Below the pieces are notes generated by a model. It ran no database searches. It saw only the letters and a program-made list of their open reading frames with translations, and was not told the origin of the DNA. Position numbers and translations under genes: made by a program. This document shows, piece by piece, positions 50,964-59,609 of a DNA stretch of 64,000 nt. The stretch covers positions 27,592 to 91,591 of the forward strand of contig CATKXO010000008.1 of assembly GCA_949840775.1 (NCBI GenBank). The letters run 5' to 3'. Within the stretch, counting starts at the first letter, position 1, and each line of letters starts with the position of its first letter. The DNA is from an uncultured bacterium (GTDB lineage: Bacteria; Bacillota; Clostridia; Oscillospirales; Oscillospiraceae).

Positions 50964-52397
50964 ATGGTTTTGGTATGTGCGATTGTTCCTGCGCTGATGC
51001 TATGTCTGGCCATCCTGTACATAATGCTGCTCCGGCGCTTCTTCCTGGTAAAGGCGAAGCTGCCGGTGCTGGGCGTACGGGGTGTGTTGGGCCGCACAGA
51101 GGGCAAGCGGCGAAAAATAGCGGCCTGGGCGGCGCTGTTCCTTGTGGTCTGCCTGACCGCCCAGCTGGCCGCCAGCGCCTGGGCGCCCGGTATGCTGATG
51201 GTGTTCAGCTACGAAGAGGCGACCCGGGGGCAGAATCCCAACGTCACCCGGTTTAATGAGTCCAACATCCTTTCCGACGACATTCTGGAGCAGGTCATCC
51301 AGCGTGGCGGCCTTGGGATCAGCGTAGAGCAGCTGTCCAAGTGCCTGAGTATCTCCACCTCCCTGGATGCGGAGAAGCTGGATGTCACCCAGGAATCGGA
51401 CATGAAAATATCCACAGAGTACCGGGTCTACTGTTCCGGGCGGGCAGCCCTGTACGGTACGGAACCTAAGACGGTATTGAATCTCCTGGCCGACGTATAC
51501 TGGGAGAAATTTGTGCTGAACTATGCGGAAAATGACAGCATTCTGGACCTGTCCTTTGAAAAGCTGGAGGGCATGGAGTATCTGGACGCGAAGGACTATC
51601 TGGAAATGCAGGCAAACAAGCTGCGCAACTACCTCCCCGGCTACAGCAGCGAGAGCAGCAGCTTCCGGGCGGCTGACAGCGAGGAGACGTTCTCCTCCCT
51701 GTCCCAAAAAATCAGCAACTTTATTGAGATTGAGCTGGAGCGCTATGAGGCATTTGTTCTGGAAAAGGGTCTGGCTGACAACCGGACCACCTATCAGTCC
51801 CGGATGCAGTACGTCAACCACCAGCTGGATGTCTCAAGACGAAAAGAAATGGCGTCCCACGACGTGCGGATTGAGGCCATCAACATGTATAACGCCTACA
51901 TGACCCGCTTTGTGCTCATTCCCACCTATGACACCGACAAGGAATTTTACATGTCCAAGACCAAGGTAGGCGTGGACTACTTTGCCGACGAGGCGAAGGA
52001 GCATCTGGAGTCCGCCACAGAGCTGGTGGAGAAAATCGAGCACAACACCTATGCCTCCCAGCAGGTCGGCGGCTCCCACGCCTCCTCCTCCGCTTACGAT
52101 CAGGCGGACCAGCGGATTGAGGCCTTGAAGGCCGAGCTGATCAATCTGGCGGCCCAGAGCCGTGAGCTTTGCAGCACCTACGTCCGGGAAAAGCGGGACG
52201 GCTACATTCAGGTGAGCTTTGCCGCCCCTGCCGTTCTGGACAGCGCCCTGAAGGCGCTTCTGCTCACAGCTCTGTTTGCGGCCGCTCTGGGCGGAAACGC
52301 TGTGCTGGATCCCTTCTACCGGGAATACCAAAAGGGCCGGCCTGCCGGGCGGAGAGGCAGCCGCGTAGTAAAGAAGCAGGAGGAGTCTGCGTCATGA
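50964..52397 (+). CDS. Large membrane protein with Wzz-like topology
   Basis: 477 residues; sequence not clearly in a family. Two N-terminal membrane helices (about 3-22 and 50-72), an extracytoplasmic region of about 350 residues with predicted coiled helices (AEKLDVTQ, DQRIEALKAELINL), and one C-terminal helix (about 430-450) with a basic cytoplasmic tail. This layout matches chain-length regulators. AGGTG precedes ATG 50964. Its stop overlaps the Wzz-GGDEF start by four bases, so the two are coupled and may act together. Confidence 0.72.
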   Translation: MVLVCAIVPALMLCLAILYIMLLRRFFLVKAKLPVLGVRGVLGRTEGKRRKIAAWAALFLVVCLTAQLAASAWAPGMLMVFSYEEATRGQNPNVTRFNESNILSDDILEQVIQRGGLGISVEQLSKCLSISTSLDAEKLDVTQESDMKISTEYRVYCSGRAALYGTEPKTVLNLLADVYWEKFVLNYAENDSILDLSFEKLEGMEYLDAKDYLEMQANKLRNYLPGYSSESSSFRAADSEETFSSLSQKISNFIEIELERYEAFVLEKGLADNRTTYQSRMQYVNHQLDVSRRKEMASHDVRIEAINMYNAYMTRFVLIPTYDTDKEFYMSKTKVGVDYFADEAKEHLESATELVEKIEHNTYASQQVGGSHASSSAYDQADQRIEALKAELINLAAQSRELCSTYVREKRDGYIQVSFAAPAVLDSALKALLLTALFAAALGGNAVLDPFYREYQKGRPAGRRGSRVVKKQEESAS

Positions 52398-54268
52398 AAG
52401 AACTGGACGTATTTCGATATCTGAAAAAATACCGCGCCGTCATCGCCGGCCTGTCGGTTCTGGCGGGTGTCGTTTTCTTTCTGATTGCCCAGCTCCGTAT
52501 TCAGCAGTACACTGCCGTCACAGTGATTGAGTATACCGGTGCCCGGGCTGAGGAGGGCTACTCCCCGGACGGGAAGAAAATTGATACCACTGAGCTGTAC
52601 GCCACCAATCTGGTTGCCCAGGCGATGAAAAAGCTGGGCATCGACGATACCCAGGCCACAGCTGACAGCATCCGGATGAATATCCACGTGGAGCCAATCA
52701 TCACAGAGGAGGACCTGATGATACAGCAGTCCATGCTGGACAACGGAGAGCTGGACTATGAGCTGAATCCTACCCGCTATGTGGTGTCCTTTCATTGCGG
52801 CGTCAGCAACGGAAAGGAGTACCCCCGCAAGGTCCTGAATCAGATTTTGCAGGAGTATGCCAGCTATTATGGAAAGAACCACGTCAACACTTCCCTGGCC
52901 GCCAACCCGGTCAGCGACATCACCACAAAGGGCTATGACTACCTGGAGATGGCGGAGGTCATGGATGAAACCCTGACCAATATTGCGGAGCATCTCTCCG
53001 ACAAGGTGGAGTGGAACGGCGAGTTTCGCTCCAGCCGGACGGGCCGCAGTTTCCAGGACCTGAAAGACGAGTTTGAGTTTATCCGGGACGTGGAGGTCGG
53101 GCAGTTGTTTTCTGAGATTCTGGCGGGCAGGATTACCAAGGACCGGGATCTGCTGCTGGAAAAGTACCGGAACCGGAATAACAATCTGGTGATCGCCAAC
53201 AATGCCGCCGCCTTTGAGATCGACCGCATCCAGGGCATTATCGGCGCTTACGAGAACGCCATGGGGGAGTTCAGCGTCCCCGTTGTCAACGGCGCGGGAG
53301 AGAATGTGGGTGATGTGCTCCAGAACAATGTTCTGCCCGATGTCTATGACGACTGGAACGAGGACGCGGACGGCAATTGGACACCGGTGGATCGGACTGC
53401 GGAGTACGATGTGCTGCTGCGGAAGTACATCGAGGACAGGACCCTCTATGAGCACAACATCATCGACAGCGACTATAATGACTACATTCTCAGTGTGTTT
53501 GCCAGCGCCCCTGCCAGCTCGCCCCAGGCCGCTCAGGATCAGGTCCAGGCGGAGATTGCCCGGCTGGCAAAGGAGATCAACGCCCTCCAGTCCATCTACT
53601 ATGAGACCAACGACGAGTATAACGAGTATCTGGGCGCCCAGAACATTATGATGCTCTCCAGTGTCCGGGTGACAGAGCGGTTCCCCATCCTGATTTTCAC
53701 CGTCCTGATCGTGGTGATCTTTGGCGCGCTGGGCTGTGCCGGGGCTGCGCTCTTCGGGCGGATTGAGGACTTTATCGAGTATTACGCCTTTACCAACAAG
53801 GTGGACGGACTGCCCAACCGGGCCAAGTGCGACCAGTTCATCGCCTCCCGGGAGGGGCGGCCCCTGCCCGAGACCTTCGCCTGCGTTGTGTGCAGGCTGG
53901 CAAATTTGCAGGCGGAGAATGCCCGGCTGGGCCGGGAGGCCGGCGACCAGATGCTGAAGGACTTTGCCGGAATGCTGACCTCTGTGTTCCCGCCCTCCGA
54001 CAAGCTGTTTGTGGGAAACAACGGTGCGGGGCAGTATCTGATCTTTGGCGACTGCCTGGAGGCGGACCAGATCGAGGCGGCCCTGTTCCAGATGGGGGTT
54101 GCCTTGGAACAGCGGTCCCAGGACCGGGGATATCTGCTGGATCTGCGTCACAGCTATGCCCAGGCAAGCGCGGAGCAGTGCTACTATATCCGGGAGCTTC
54201 TCTCCATTTCCATCAAGCGGGTCAATGCGGCCGGCGCAGAATCAGAAGCCAGCGCTGTAAGCGTGTAA
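52394..54268 (+). CDS. Wzz-type chain-length protein fused to a degenerate GGDEF domain
   Basis: 624 residues. A membrane helix near 15-34 and another near 430-455 flank a 390-residue extracytoplasmic region with coiled coils, the Wzz polysaccharide co-polymerase topology. The cytoplasmic C-terminus (about 465-615) resembles a GGDEF diguanylate-cyclase fold: DGLPNRAKCDQF at the start (GGDEF proteins have D.LTGLPNR), GREAGDQMLKDFAGML, and then GNNGAGQYLIF (about 541-551) where RYGGDEF is expected. The catalytic signature is lost, so it is probably a nucleotide sensor or scaffold. ATG overlaps the previous stop. Confidence 0.8.
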   Translation: MKELDVFRYLKKYRAVIAGLSVLAGVVFFLIAQLRIQQYTAVTVIEYTGARAEEGYSPDGKKIDTTELYATNLVAQAMKKLGIDDTQATADSIRMNIHVEPIITEEDLMIQQSMLDNGELDYELNPTRYVVSFHCGVSNGKEYPRKVLNQILQEYASYYGKNHVNTSLAANPVSDITTKGYDYLEMAEVMDETLTNIAEHLSDKVEWNGEFRSSRTGRSFQDLKDEFEFIRDVEVGQLFSEILAGRITKDRDLLLEKYRNRNNNLVIANNAAAFEIDRIQGIIGAYENAMGEFSVPVVNGAGENVGDVLQNNVLPDVYDDWNEDADGNWTPVDRTAEYDVLLRKYIEDRTLYEHNIIDSDYNDYILSVFASAPASSPQAAQDQVQAEIARLAKEINALQSIYYETNDEYNEYLGAQNIMMLSSVRVTERFPILIFTVLIVVIFGALGCAGAALFGRIEDFIEYYAFTNKVDGLPNRAKCDQFIASREGRPLPETFACVVCRLANLQAENARLGREAGDQMLKDFAGMLTSVFPPSDKLFVGNNGAGQYLIFGDCLEADQIEAALFQMGVALEQRSQDRGYLLDLRHSYAQASAEQCYYIRELLSISIKRVNAAGAESEASAVSV

Positions 54269-54286
54269 GAACGCCGGCAAAAAGGG

Positions 54287-55588
54287 GTGATATGGTTGAG
54301 TTCCATTCTATACATGATTCTGGCTACCGGCATGTTCTTCTTTCAGGACACCTATTTTTCTTTGGGCGGCATGGAGCTGAGCCTGAAAAACCCCTGTGCG
54401 CTGGCAATTCTCTTTTTGGCGTTGCTGAACCTTACGGCAACGGTGCGCCTGGACCGCCTGATGGTCCTGAGCCGCCACACGACAGTCCAGGCGCTGCCCT
54501 ATCTGGTTCCGCTGGTCTTTTCCGCTGTGATCTGGGTGGGCACAAAGGCAGAGAGCGCCGCTGTTTTGAACGGCATCTCCATGATCCTGCCCCAGCTGCT
54601 TTCGGTGCTGGTGGCTGCCGCCACAATATACCTGTTTGGCGGCAAGGGAATCTGGTACTGCCTGGTGGCCATGTGCGCCGCGAATTTTATCAGCGTTCTG
54701 GTTGTGATCTATACGGGTGGACTAACCGAATTTTTACAGGAATTTTATACACTCCTGATTACCTTCAGCAAAGAGACCGGCCCTCTGATGACGCGGCTGG
54801 AGACCCACGACCTGACCTTCGCTTTTGGCCCCTTCCTGCTCTATCTCCTGCTGCACTGGAAAACATCCCCCCACCCCGTTTTTTGGCTGGTGGTTGTCTC
54901 CTTCTTCTGTCTGGTCGGACTGAAGCGGATCGCGTTTCCCGCTCTGGCTCTGGCCCTTCTGACGGCGCTGCTTCTGCGCCGTCTTCCGGACCGGGCGGCC
55001 AGGCAGACAGCGGTGTGTGTGTCCATCGCCATGATGGTGGTCAGCTTTCTCTACATCGCAGGGATTCGCTACGGCCTCTTTGACTACCTGGAGGCACAGC
55101 TTGGACTGGACACCAAGGGCCGGGCGCTGCTGTTTGCCAATGTGGCGCCCTACTACGAAATCAGTTTTACCTACATGGGCCGGGGAACGGGGTTTGAACG
55201 CATGGTAGAGTGGCTCTCCGGGGCGGTGCAGGCCGTTCCCATGCGCACGCAGACCCAGATTCACAATGATTTTCTCCGTATGTACCTGAATATCGGATTT
55301 ATCGGGTACTGGGTCTGGCTCTGGAGCTGGCTGCCGGCACGACTGGGCTACTGGTTCCGCCAGGCGGGGAAGGACGCGGGCTGTCTTTTCCTGGGAATCT
55401 GCGTCTACTGCTTCGTCCTCTATGCCACTGACAACGCCATCTATTACCCCTACACTATGATTGCCTGCGCCCTGGTCCCCATGGCCTGCCGGTTTGACAT
55501 CCAGGCGGAGACTGCCCTTGCGCGGCGCTGCGCCCAGTGGAGCGGAACGCCGGTGGAGAGCCCGGATACGCTGCACGTTGAGAGGTGA
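54287..55588 (+). CDS. O-antigen/EPS polymerase-like membrane protein (Wzy)
   Basis: 433 residues with about ten to eleven hydrophobic segments. A large loop precedes the last four segments (about 270-330), with RTQTQIHNDFLRMYLNIGFIGYW, the region that in O-antigen ligase/polymerase proteins carries the HND(F/Y)L motif. It would polymerise the flipped repeat units at the outer face. GTG 54287 is the likely start; an upstream purine run is close to it. The cluster position supports the role. Confidence 0.85.
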   Translation: MIWLSSILYMILATGMFFFQDTYFSLGGMELSLKNPCALAILFLALLNLTATVRLDRLMVLSRHTTVQALPYLVPLVFSAVIWVGTKAESAAVLNGISMILPQLLSVLVAAATIYLFGGKGIWYCLVAMCAANFISVLVVIYTGGLTEFLQEFYTLLITFSKETGPLMTRLETHDLTFAFGPFLLYLLLHWKTSPHPVFWLVVVSFFCLVGLKRIAFPALALALLTALLLRRLPDRAARQTAVCVSIAMMVVSFLYIAGIRYGLFDYLEAQLGLDTKGRALLFANVAPYYEISFTYMGRGTGFERMVEWLSGAVQAVPMRTQTQIHNDFLRMYLNIGFIGYWVWLWSWLPARLGYWFRQAGKDAGCLFLGICVYCFVLYATDNAIYYPYTMIACALVPMACRFDIQAETALARRCAQWSGTPVESPDTLHVER

Positions 55589-55594
55589 GCCGGC

Positions 55595-56065
55595 TTGCAC
55601 AATGGGAAACTGCGGCTCTGCTTTGCCGCGTCCTCCGGCGGGCATCTGTCGGAGCTGATGATGCTGCGTCCCCTGATGGACCGCTATGACAGCTTTCTGG
55701 TTACAGAGAAGACGGCCTACAGGGCTGTCCCGGAGGGGATACGGTGCCACTGCCTCCTTCAGGTCAACCGGCGGGAGTGGTCCTGCGTCCCAAGACTGAT
55801 TGTAAACGCCGCTCTCGCCCTAAAAATCTGCCTTCGGGAGCGGCCGGACGCGGTCATCTGCACCGGAGTGCTGGCAACAGTGCCCCTGTGCCTGCTGTGC
55901 AAGCTGTTGGGGAAAAAGCTGGTGTTTATCGAGTCTTACGCCAAGGTGAATACCCCAACCCTGACGGGAAAGCTCCTTTACCCCTTTGCGGACCGGTTCT
56001 ACGTCCAGTGGGAGGAACTGCTGGAGTTCTATCCCAGGGCCATATTCACGGGCGGTGTCTATTGA
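55595..56065 (+). CDS. Alg14/PssD-like glycosyltransferase membrane subunit
   Basis: 156 residues. Sequence AASSGGHLSELMML and IESYAKVNTPTLTGKLLYPFADRFYVQWEEL is characteristic of Alg14/EpsE-type proteins, which recruit the Alg13-type catalytic subunit encoded immediately downstream. TTG start at 55595 with GAGGTGAG upstream; a later ATG is out of frame. The two genes are 9 bases apart. Confidence 0.9.
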   Translation: MHNGKLRLCFAASSGGHLSELMMLRPLMDRYDSFLVTEKTAYRAVPEGIRCHCLLQVNRREWSCVPRLIVNAALALKICLRERPDAVICTGVLATVPLCLLCKLLGKKLVFIESYAKVNTPTLTGKLLYPFADRFYVQWEELLEFYPRAIFTGGVY

Positions 56066-56074
56066 GGTAACAGC

Positions 56075-56551
56075 ATGATATTTGTAACGGTTGGCTCTCA
56101 GAAATTCCCCTTTGACCGCCTGATCAGAAAGGTGGACCAGATGGTCCGGGAGGGTATGATAGAGGACGAGGTCTTCATCCAGACGGGGACCAGCCAATAT
56201 ATTCCCGCATGTCCCCATCAGGCATTCTGCGGGCGGGAACACTTTGCAAAGCTGATGGAGACCTGCGATATTCTCATCACCCACGGCGGCGCGGGCACAA
56301 TGGTGGACGCGGTGAAGCTGGGGAAGAAGGCCGTCGCCGTTCCCCGGCTGGCCCGGTATGGGGAGCATGTGGACGACCACCAGATGGAGCTGACAGCGCG
56401 GTTTCATGGGCTGAACCTGCTCTGTGCCTGCCCGGACGTGGAACAGCTTCCGGAGGCGCTGCTCTCTGTCAGAGGCCGCAGCTTTGCTCCCTTTCGCTCC
56501 AATACGGAGACCTTCCTCACGTCTCTGGAGGGCTATATCCGCTCGCTGTAA
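56075..56551 (+). CDS. Alg13/PssE-like glycosyltransferase catalytic subunit
   Basis: 158 residues. Sequence MIFVTVGSQKFPFDRLI and ILITHGGAGTMVDAVKLGKK is a GT-28 C-terminal domain, the nucleotide-sugar-binding half. It pairs with the Alg14-like protein upstream to add a sugar, in many EPS systems a glucose or galactose, to the lipid-linked primer. Start ATG 56075 with GAGGTAA; ends 13 bases before the next gene. Confidence 0.92.
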   Translation: MIFVTVGSQKFPFDRLIRKVDQMVREGMIEDEVFIQTGTSQYIPACPHQAFCGREHFAKLMETCDILITHGGAGTMVDAVKLGKKAVAVPRLARYGEHVDDHQMELTARFHGLNLLCACPDVEQLPEALLSVRGRSFAPFRSNTETFLTSLEGYIRSL

Positions 56552-56564
56552 ACAGGAGGAATCT

Positions 56565-57623
56565 ATGAGGATTTTAGAGATTGGCCCCAGTGAGGCCCGC
56601 TCCCGGGGCGGAATGGCGGAGGTCATCCGGGGAATCCGTGAGAGCGAAGTCCTGAGCAGGGAATTTGAGGTGGACAGCTTTCCCTCCTACATTGATGGCA
56701 GCCTGCCTGTCCGGTTGCTTTATTCTCTATATGGATACCTACGCTTTCTCACCTGCTGCCGGAAATATGACCTGTTCCACATTCACACAGCGGAGCGGGG
56801 CAGCACCTTCCGCAAGAATTTTTACCTGCGGAGGGTGAAGCGGGCGGGAAAAAAGGCTGTTGTCCATATCCACGGCGCGGAGTACCTCACCTTCTACGAC
56901 GGGCTGGACAGCCGGAAGAAAGAAATTGTAGCGGACTTTTTCCGCCGGGCGGACCTGGTGCTGGCCCTGTCGGGCAAGTGGAAGGAGGAGCTGGAAGGCC
57001 GCTTTCAGATGAGCGCCTGTCAGGTCCTGTACAACGGCGTGGAGCCCGAAAAGCTTCAGCGGGCGGTTTCTGACCCGGCGGAGCACCGGAACTCCTTTTT
57101 GATGCTGGGCAGACTGGGGGAACGAAAGGGAACCTATGACCTCATCGCCGCGGCGGAGCTGGCCCTCCGGCAAAATCCTGCGCTGAAGCTCTGCTTGGCA
57201 GGGGACGGCGAGGTGGACCGGGTCCGGGCTCTGGTAAAGGAGAAGGGGCTGGAACAGAATATCACGGTACCGGGCTGGATTGACGGGGCAGAGAAGCTGC
57301 GCCGCCTGCGGGAGGTGGCTACGGTGGTCCTGCCCTCCCACTATGAGGGACTGCCCATGGCCATTCTGGAGGGAATGGCGGCGGGCAAGGCCATCATCAG
57401 CACCACCGTGGGCGCAATCCCGGAGGTCGTTGGGGAGGAAAACGGTATTCTGATTGCCCCCGGCGACGTACCCGCCCTGGCGGACGCCCTGTTGCGGTGC
57501 AGCGGCGATCCCGGACTGCTGGCAGATATGTCAAAAAACAACCGGGAAAAAGTGGAGCGGGAGTTCAGCGTCCGGCGGATGCACCAGCAGCTGGCAGCGT
57601 ATTACAGACAGGTCATGGAGTGA
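56565..57623 (+). CDS. GT4-family glycosyltransferase
   Basis: 352 residues. The N-terminal SRGGMAEVIRGI and HIHTAERGST region and the C-terminal SHYEGLPMAILEGMAAGKAIISTTVGAIPEVV with the EX7E motif define a GT4 (Glycos_transf_1) retaining enzyme. AGGAGG before ATG 56565. It adds one sugar of the repeat unit at the cytoplasmic face; donor and linkage not known. Confidence 0.93.
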   Translation: MRILEIGPSEARSRGGMAEVIRGIRESEVLSREFEVDSFPSYIDGSLPVRLLYSLYGYLRFLTCCRKYDLFHIHTAERGSTFRKNFYLRRVKRAGKKAVVHIHGAEYLTFYDGLDSRKKEIVADFFRRADLVLALSGKWKEELEGRFQMSACQVLYNGVEPEKLQRAVSDPAEHRNSFLMLGRLGERKGTYDLIAAAELALRQNPALKLCLAGDGEVDRVRALVKEKGLEQNITVPGWIDGAEKLRRLREVATVVLPSHYEGLPMAILEGMAAGKAIISTTVGAIPEVVGEENGILIAPGDVPALADALLRCSGDPGLLADMSKNNREKVEREFSVRRMHQQLAAYYRQVME

Positions 57624-57633
57624 GGAGGCTGAA

Positions 57634-58611
57634 ATGGAGAAACCGCTCATCAGTGTGATCGTGCCGGTGTATAACGTGGGGGACTATCTGGAACGGTGCA
57701 TGGATTCTGTCCTGTCCCAGACCTATCCGAATTTTGAAGTTGTTCTGGTGGATGACGCCTCCACAGATCAGAGCAGCGCCGTCTGTAACGCCTGCGCGGC
57801 CCGGGACAGCCGGGTCCGGGCGGTCCGTCTGTCTCAAAACCGGGGACCCTCCGCCGCGCGGAACGAGGGAATCCGCCGGGCCCGCGGGGCCTATATCTCC
57901 TTTGTGGACGCGGACGACCGTGTGGAGCCGGACCTTCTGGAAAAGCTGTATGAGAGTCTGGTACAGGCCGGGGCGGAGGTCAGCGCCTGCGGGGCTGACG
58001 GCATTGATCTGAAGCGCGGTCCCGCCGCCGTCTATACCCGGTCGGAGGCGGTCTGCTGTCTGGCCCGGGGCGTCCCTTTCAATCTTGTGCCCTGGGGCAA
58101 GCTCTACAGCGCGGAGCTGGTAAAAAAGACGCTCTTTCCAGAGGATATTTTTTACAGTGAGGACTTGCTCTTTCTCTATTCCCTCCTGAAACAGAGCCGG
58201 CGGGTCAGCTACCGGCCGGATATCCTCTACCACTACACCCAGAGGGAGGGCAGTCAGATGCAGAGCGGCGCCAGTGAGCGGAAGCTTACGGCCTTTGCCG
58301 CCCAGGATTTTGTCTGCGAGGACGCCGGGGTGAGCTTCCCGGAGGCGGCGGAGGATTTCCGCCTTCTGGCCCTGGAGGCCAACCGGTGTCTGGCTGTGCT
58401 GACCGTGAAAAAGGGCGGGGAGGGCGGACATACCCTTGGGTACTTAAAGCGGATTCAGAAGAACACCCGACGGCATTTCAGCTGGCGGACAGTGAAGCGC
58501 TGTCCCCGAAAGAGAGACGCGGCGGCGCTGCTGGCCCTGTGCACCAGCGCATGGGGATTCTGGGCGGCGGCATCGGCCTTCACCTGGGTCAAGCGTCTGG
58601 GGGGCCAGTAG
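57634..58611 (+). CDS. GT2-family glycosyltransferase
   Basis: 325 residues. GT-A fold: SVIVPVYNVGDYLERCMDSVLSQTYPNFEVVLVDDASTD at the N-terminus, SQNRGPSAARNEGIR, and the DADD metal motif. The C-terminal 100 residues are helical. Similar in layout to the next gene, suggesting a duplication. ATG 57634 with GAGGAGG. Confidence 0.93.
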   Translation: MEKPLISVIVPVYNVGDYLERCMDSVLSQTYPNFEVVLVDDASTDQSSAVCNACAARDSRVRAVRLSQNRGPSAARNEGIRRARGAYISFVDADDRVEPDLLEKLYESLVQAGAEVSACGADGIDLKRGPAAVYTRSEAVCCLARGVPFNLVPWGKLYSAELVKKTLFPEDIFYSEDLLFLYSLLKQSRRVSYRPDILYHYTQREGSQMQSGASERKLTAFAAQDFVCEDAGVSFPEAAEDFRLLALEANRCLAVLTVKKGGEGGHTLGYLKRIQKNTRRHFSWRTVKRCPRKRDAAALLALCTSAWGFWAAASAFTWVKRLGGQ

Positions 58612-58613
58612 GG

Positions 58614-59600
58614 ATGGGAGCTCACAGACCGAAGATCAGTGTGGTCATACCGGTGTTCAATGTGGAGGGGTATCTGGAAAAGTGCCTGTCCTCGCTGGTA
58701 GCCCAGACCTATTCCCATATGGAGGTCATTCTGGTGGATGACGCCTCCACCGACGGCGGGGGCCGCATCTGCGACGCCTGGGCAGCCCGGGACGGACGGT
58801 TTCAGGTGATCCACCTCCCGGAAAACCGGGGGGTTTCCAACGCCCGGAATGAGGGCGTTCGCCGGGCGTTGGGGGAGTACATCGCGTTTGCGGATTCAGA
58901 CGACTATGTGGAGCGTTATTTTCTGGAAGCGCTGTATGACGCGCTGGTGGAAAACCGTGGGGACATCAGCATCTGCGGAAATGAAGGATTGCGCCTGAGG
59001 GCCGGACCCGCCCAGGTCCTCTCCCCGGAGGAGGCGGCCCGGTGTATGGCCCGGCGCGCCCTCTTCCTGTGGACCGCCTGGGGAAAGCTTTTTCCAACTG
59101 AGCTGGCAAAGCAAATCCCCTTTGACAGACAGGCCCTTTGCTGTGAGGACCTTCTGTTTTTTTACCAGGTTTTGAAGCGAGTCCGGCGAATCGCCTATGT
59201 GCCGGGCCCGCTTTATCACTACGTCTACCGGGAGGGCAGTATCATCAACCACGGCGTAACAGCGAAGCGCTGTACGGTGCTTCCTGTCCTGGACCGGATA
59301 TGCGGGGACGCTGCCGGTTTCCCGGAGGTGAAGACATGCTTTCATCAGATAGCGCTGGATACCGCCGCCCGACTGGCTATGCAGGCCATGGAGAACGGCG
59401 CGGACGGCAGCGTCCGGGACTATTTGAAGTATTTCCGGAGTACCGCCCGCCACCATTTCGGCTGGAGGGCACTGACCCTCTGCCCGGACCAAAAGAGCGC
59501 GGCGGCACAGCTGGCCCTCTGCGCCGGCATACCGGCCTTTGGGGCGCTGGCGGCCGTCTATCGGTTGATGAAGCCCACGAGGCAGAAGGAAATGGGGTGA
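58614..59600 (+). CDS. GT2-family glycosyltransferase, paralogue of the preceding gene
   Basis: 328 residues. The start is the ATG at 58614, two bases after the previous stop. GT2 signatures: SVVIPVFNVEGYLEKCLSSLVAQTY, VDDASTDGGG, LPENRGVSNARNEGVRRA and ADSDDY. It parallels the preceding protein closely in order and spacing of motifs, including the late ...HHFGWR(A/T)... region (RRHFSWRTVKRC there, RHHFGWRALTLC here). Two tandem enzymes probably add two sugars. Confidence 0.93.
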   Translation: MGAHRPKISVVIPVFNVEGYLEKCLSSLVAQTYSHMEVILVDDASTDGGGRICDAWAARDGRFQVIHLPENRGVSNARNEGVRRALGEYIAFADSDDYVERYFLEALYDALVENRGDISICGNEGLRLRAGPAQVLSPEEAARCMARRALFLWTAWGKLFPTELAKQIPFDRQALCCEDLLFFYQVLKRVRRIAYVPGPLYHYVYREGSIINHGVTAKRCTVLPVLDRICGDAAGFPEVKTCFHQIALDTAARLAMQAMENGADGSVRDYLKYFRSTARHHFGWRALTLCPDQKSAAAQLALCAGIPAFGALAAVYRLMKPTRQKEMG

Positions 59601-59609
59601 CAAAGTCTG

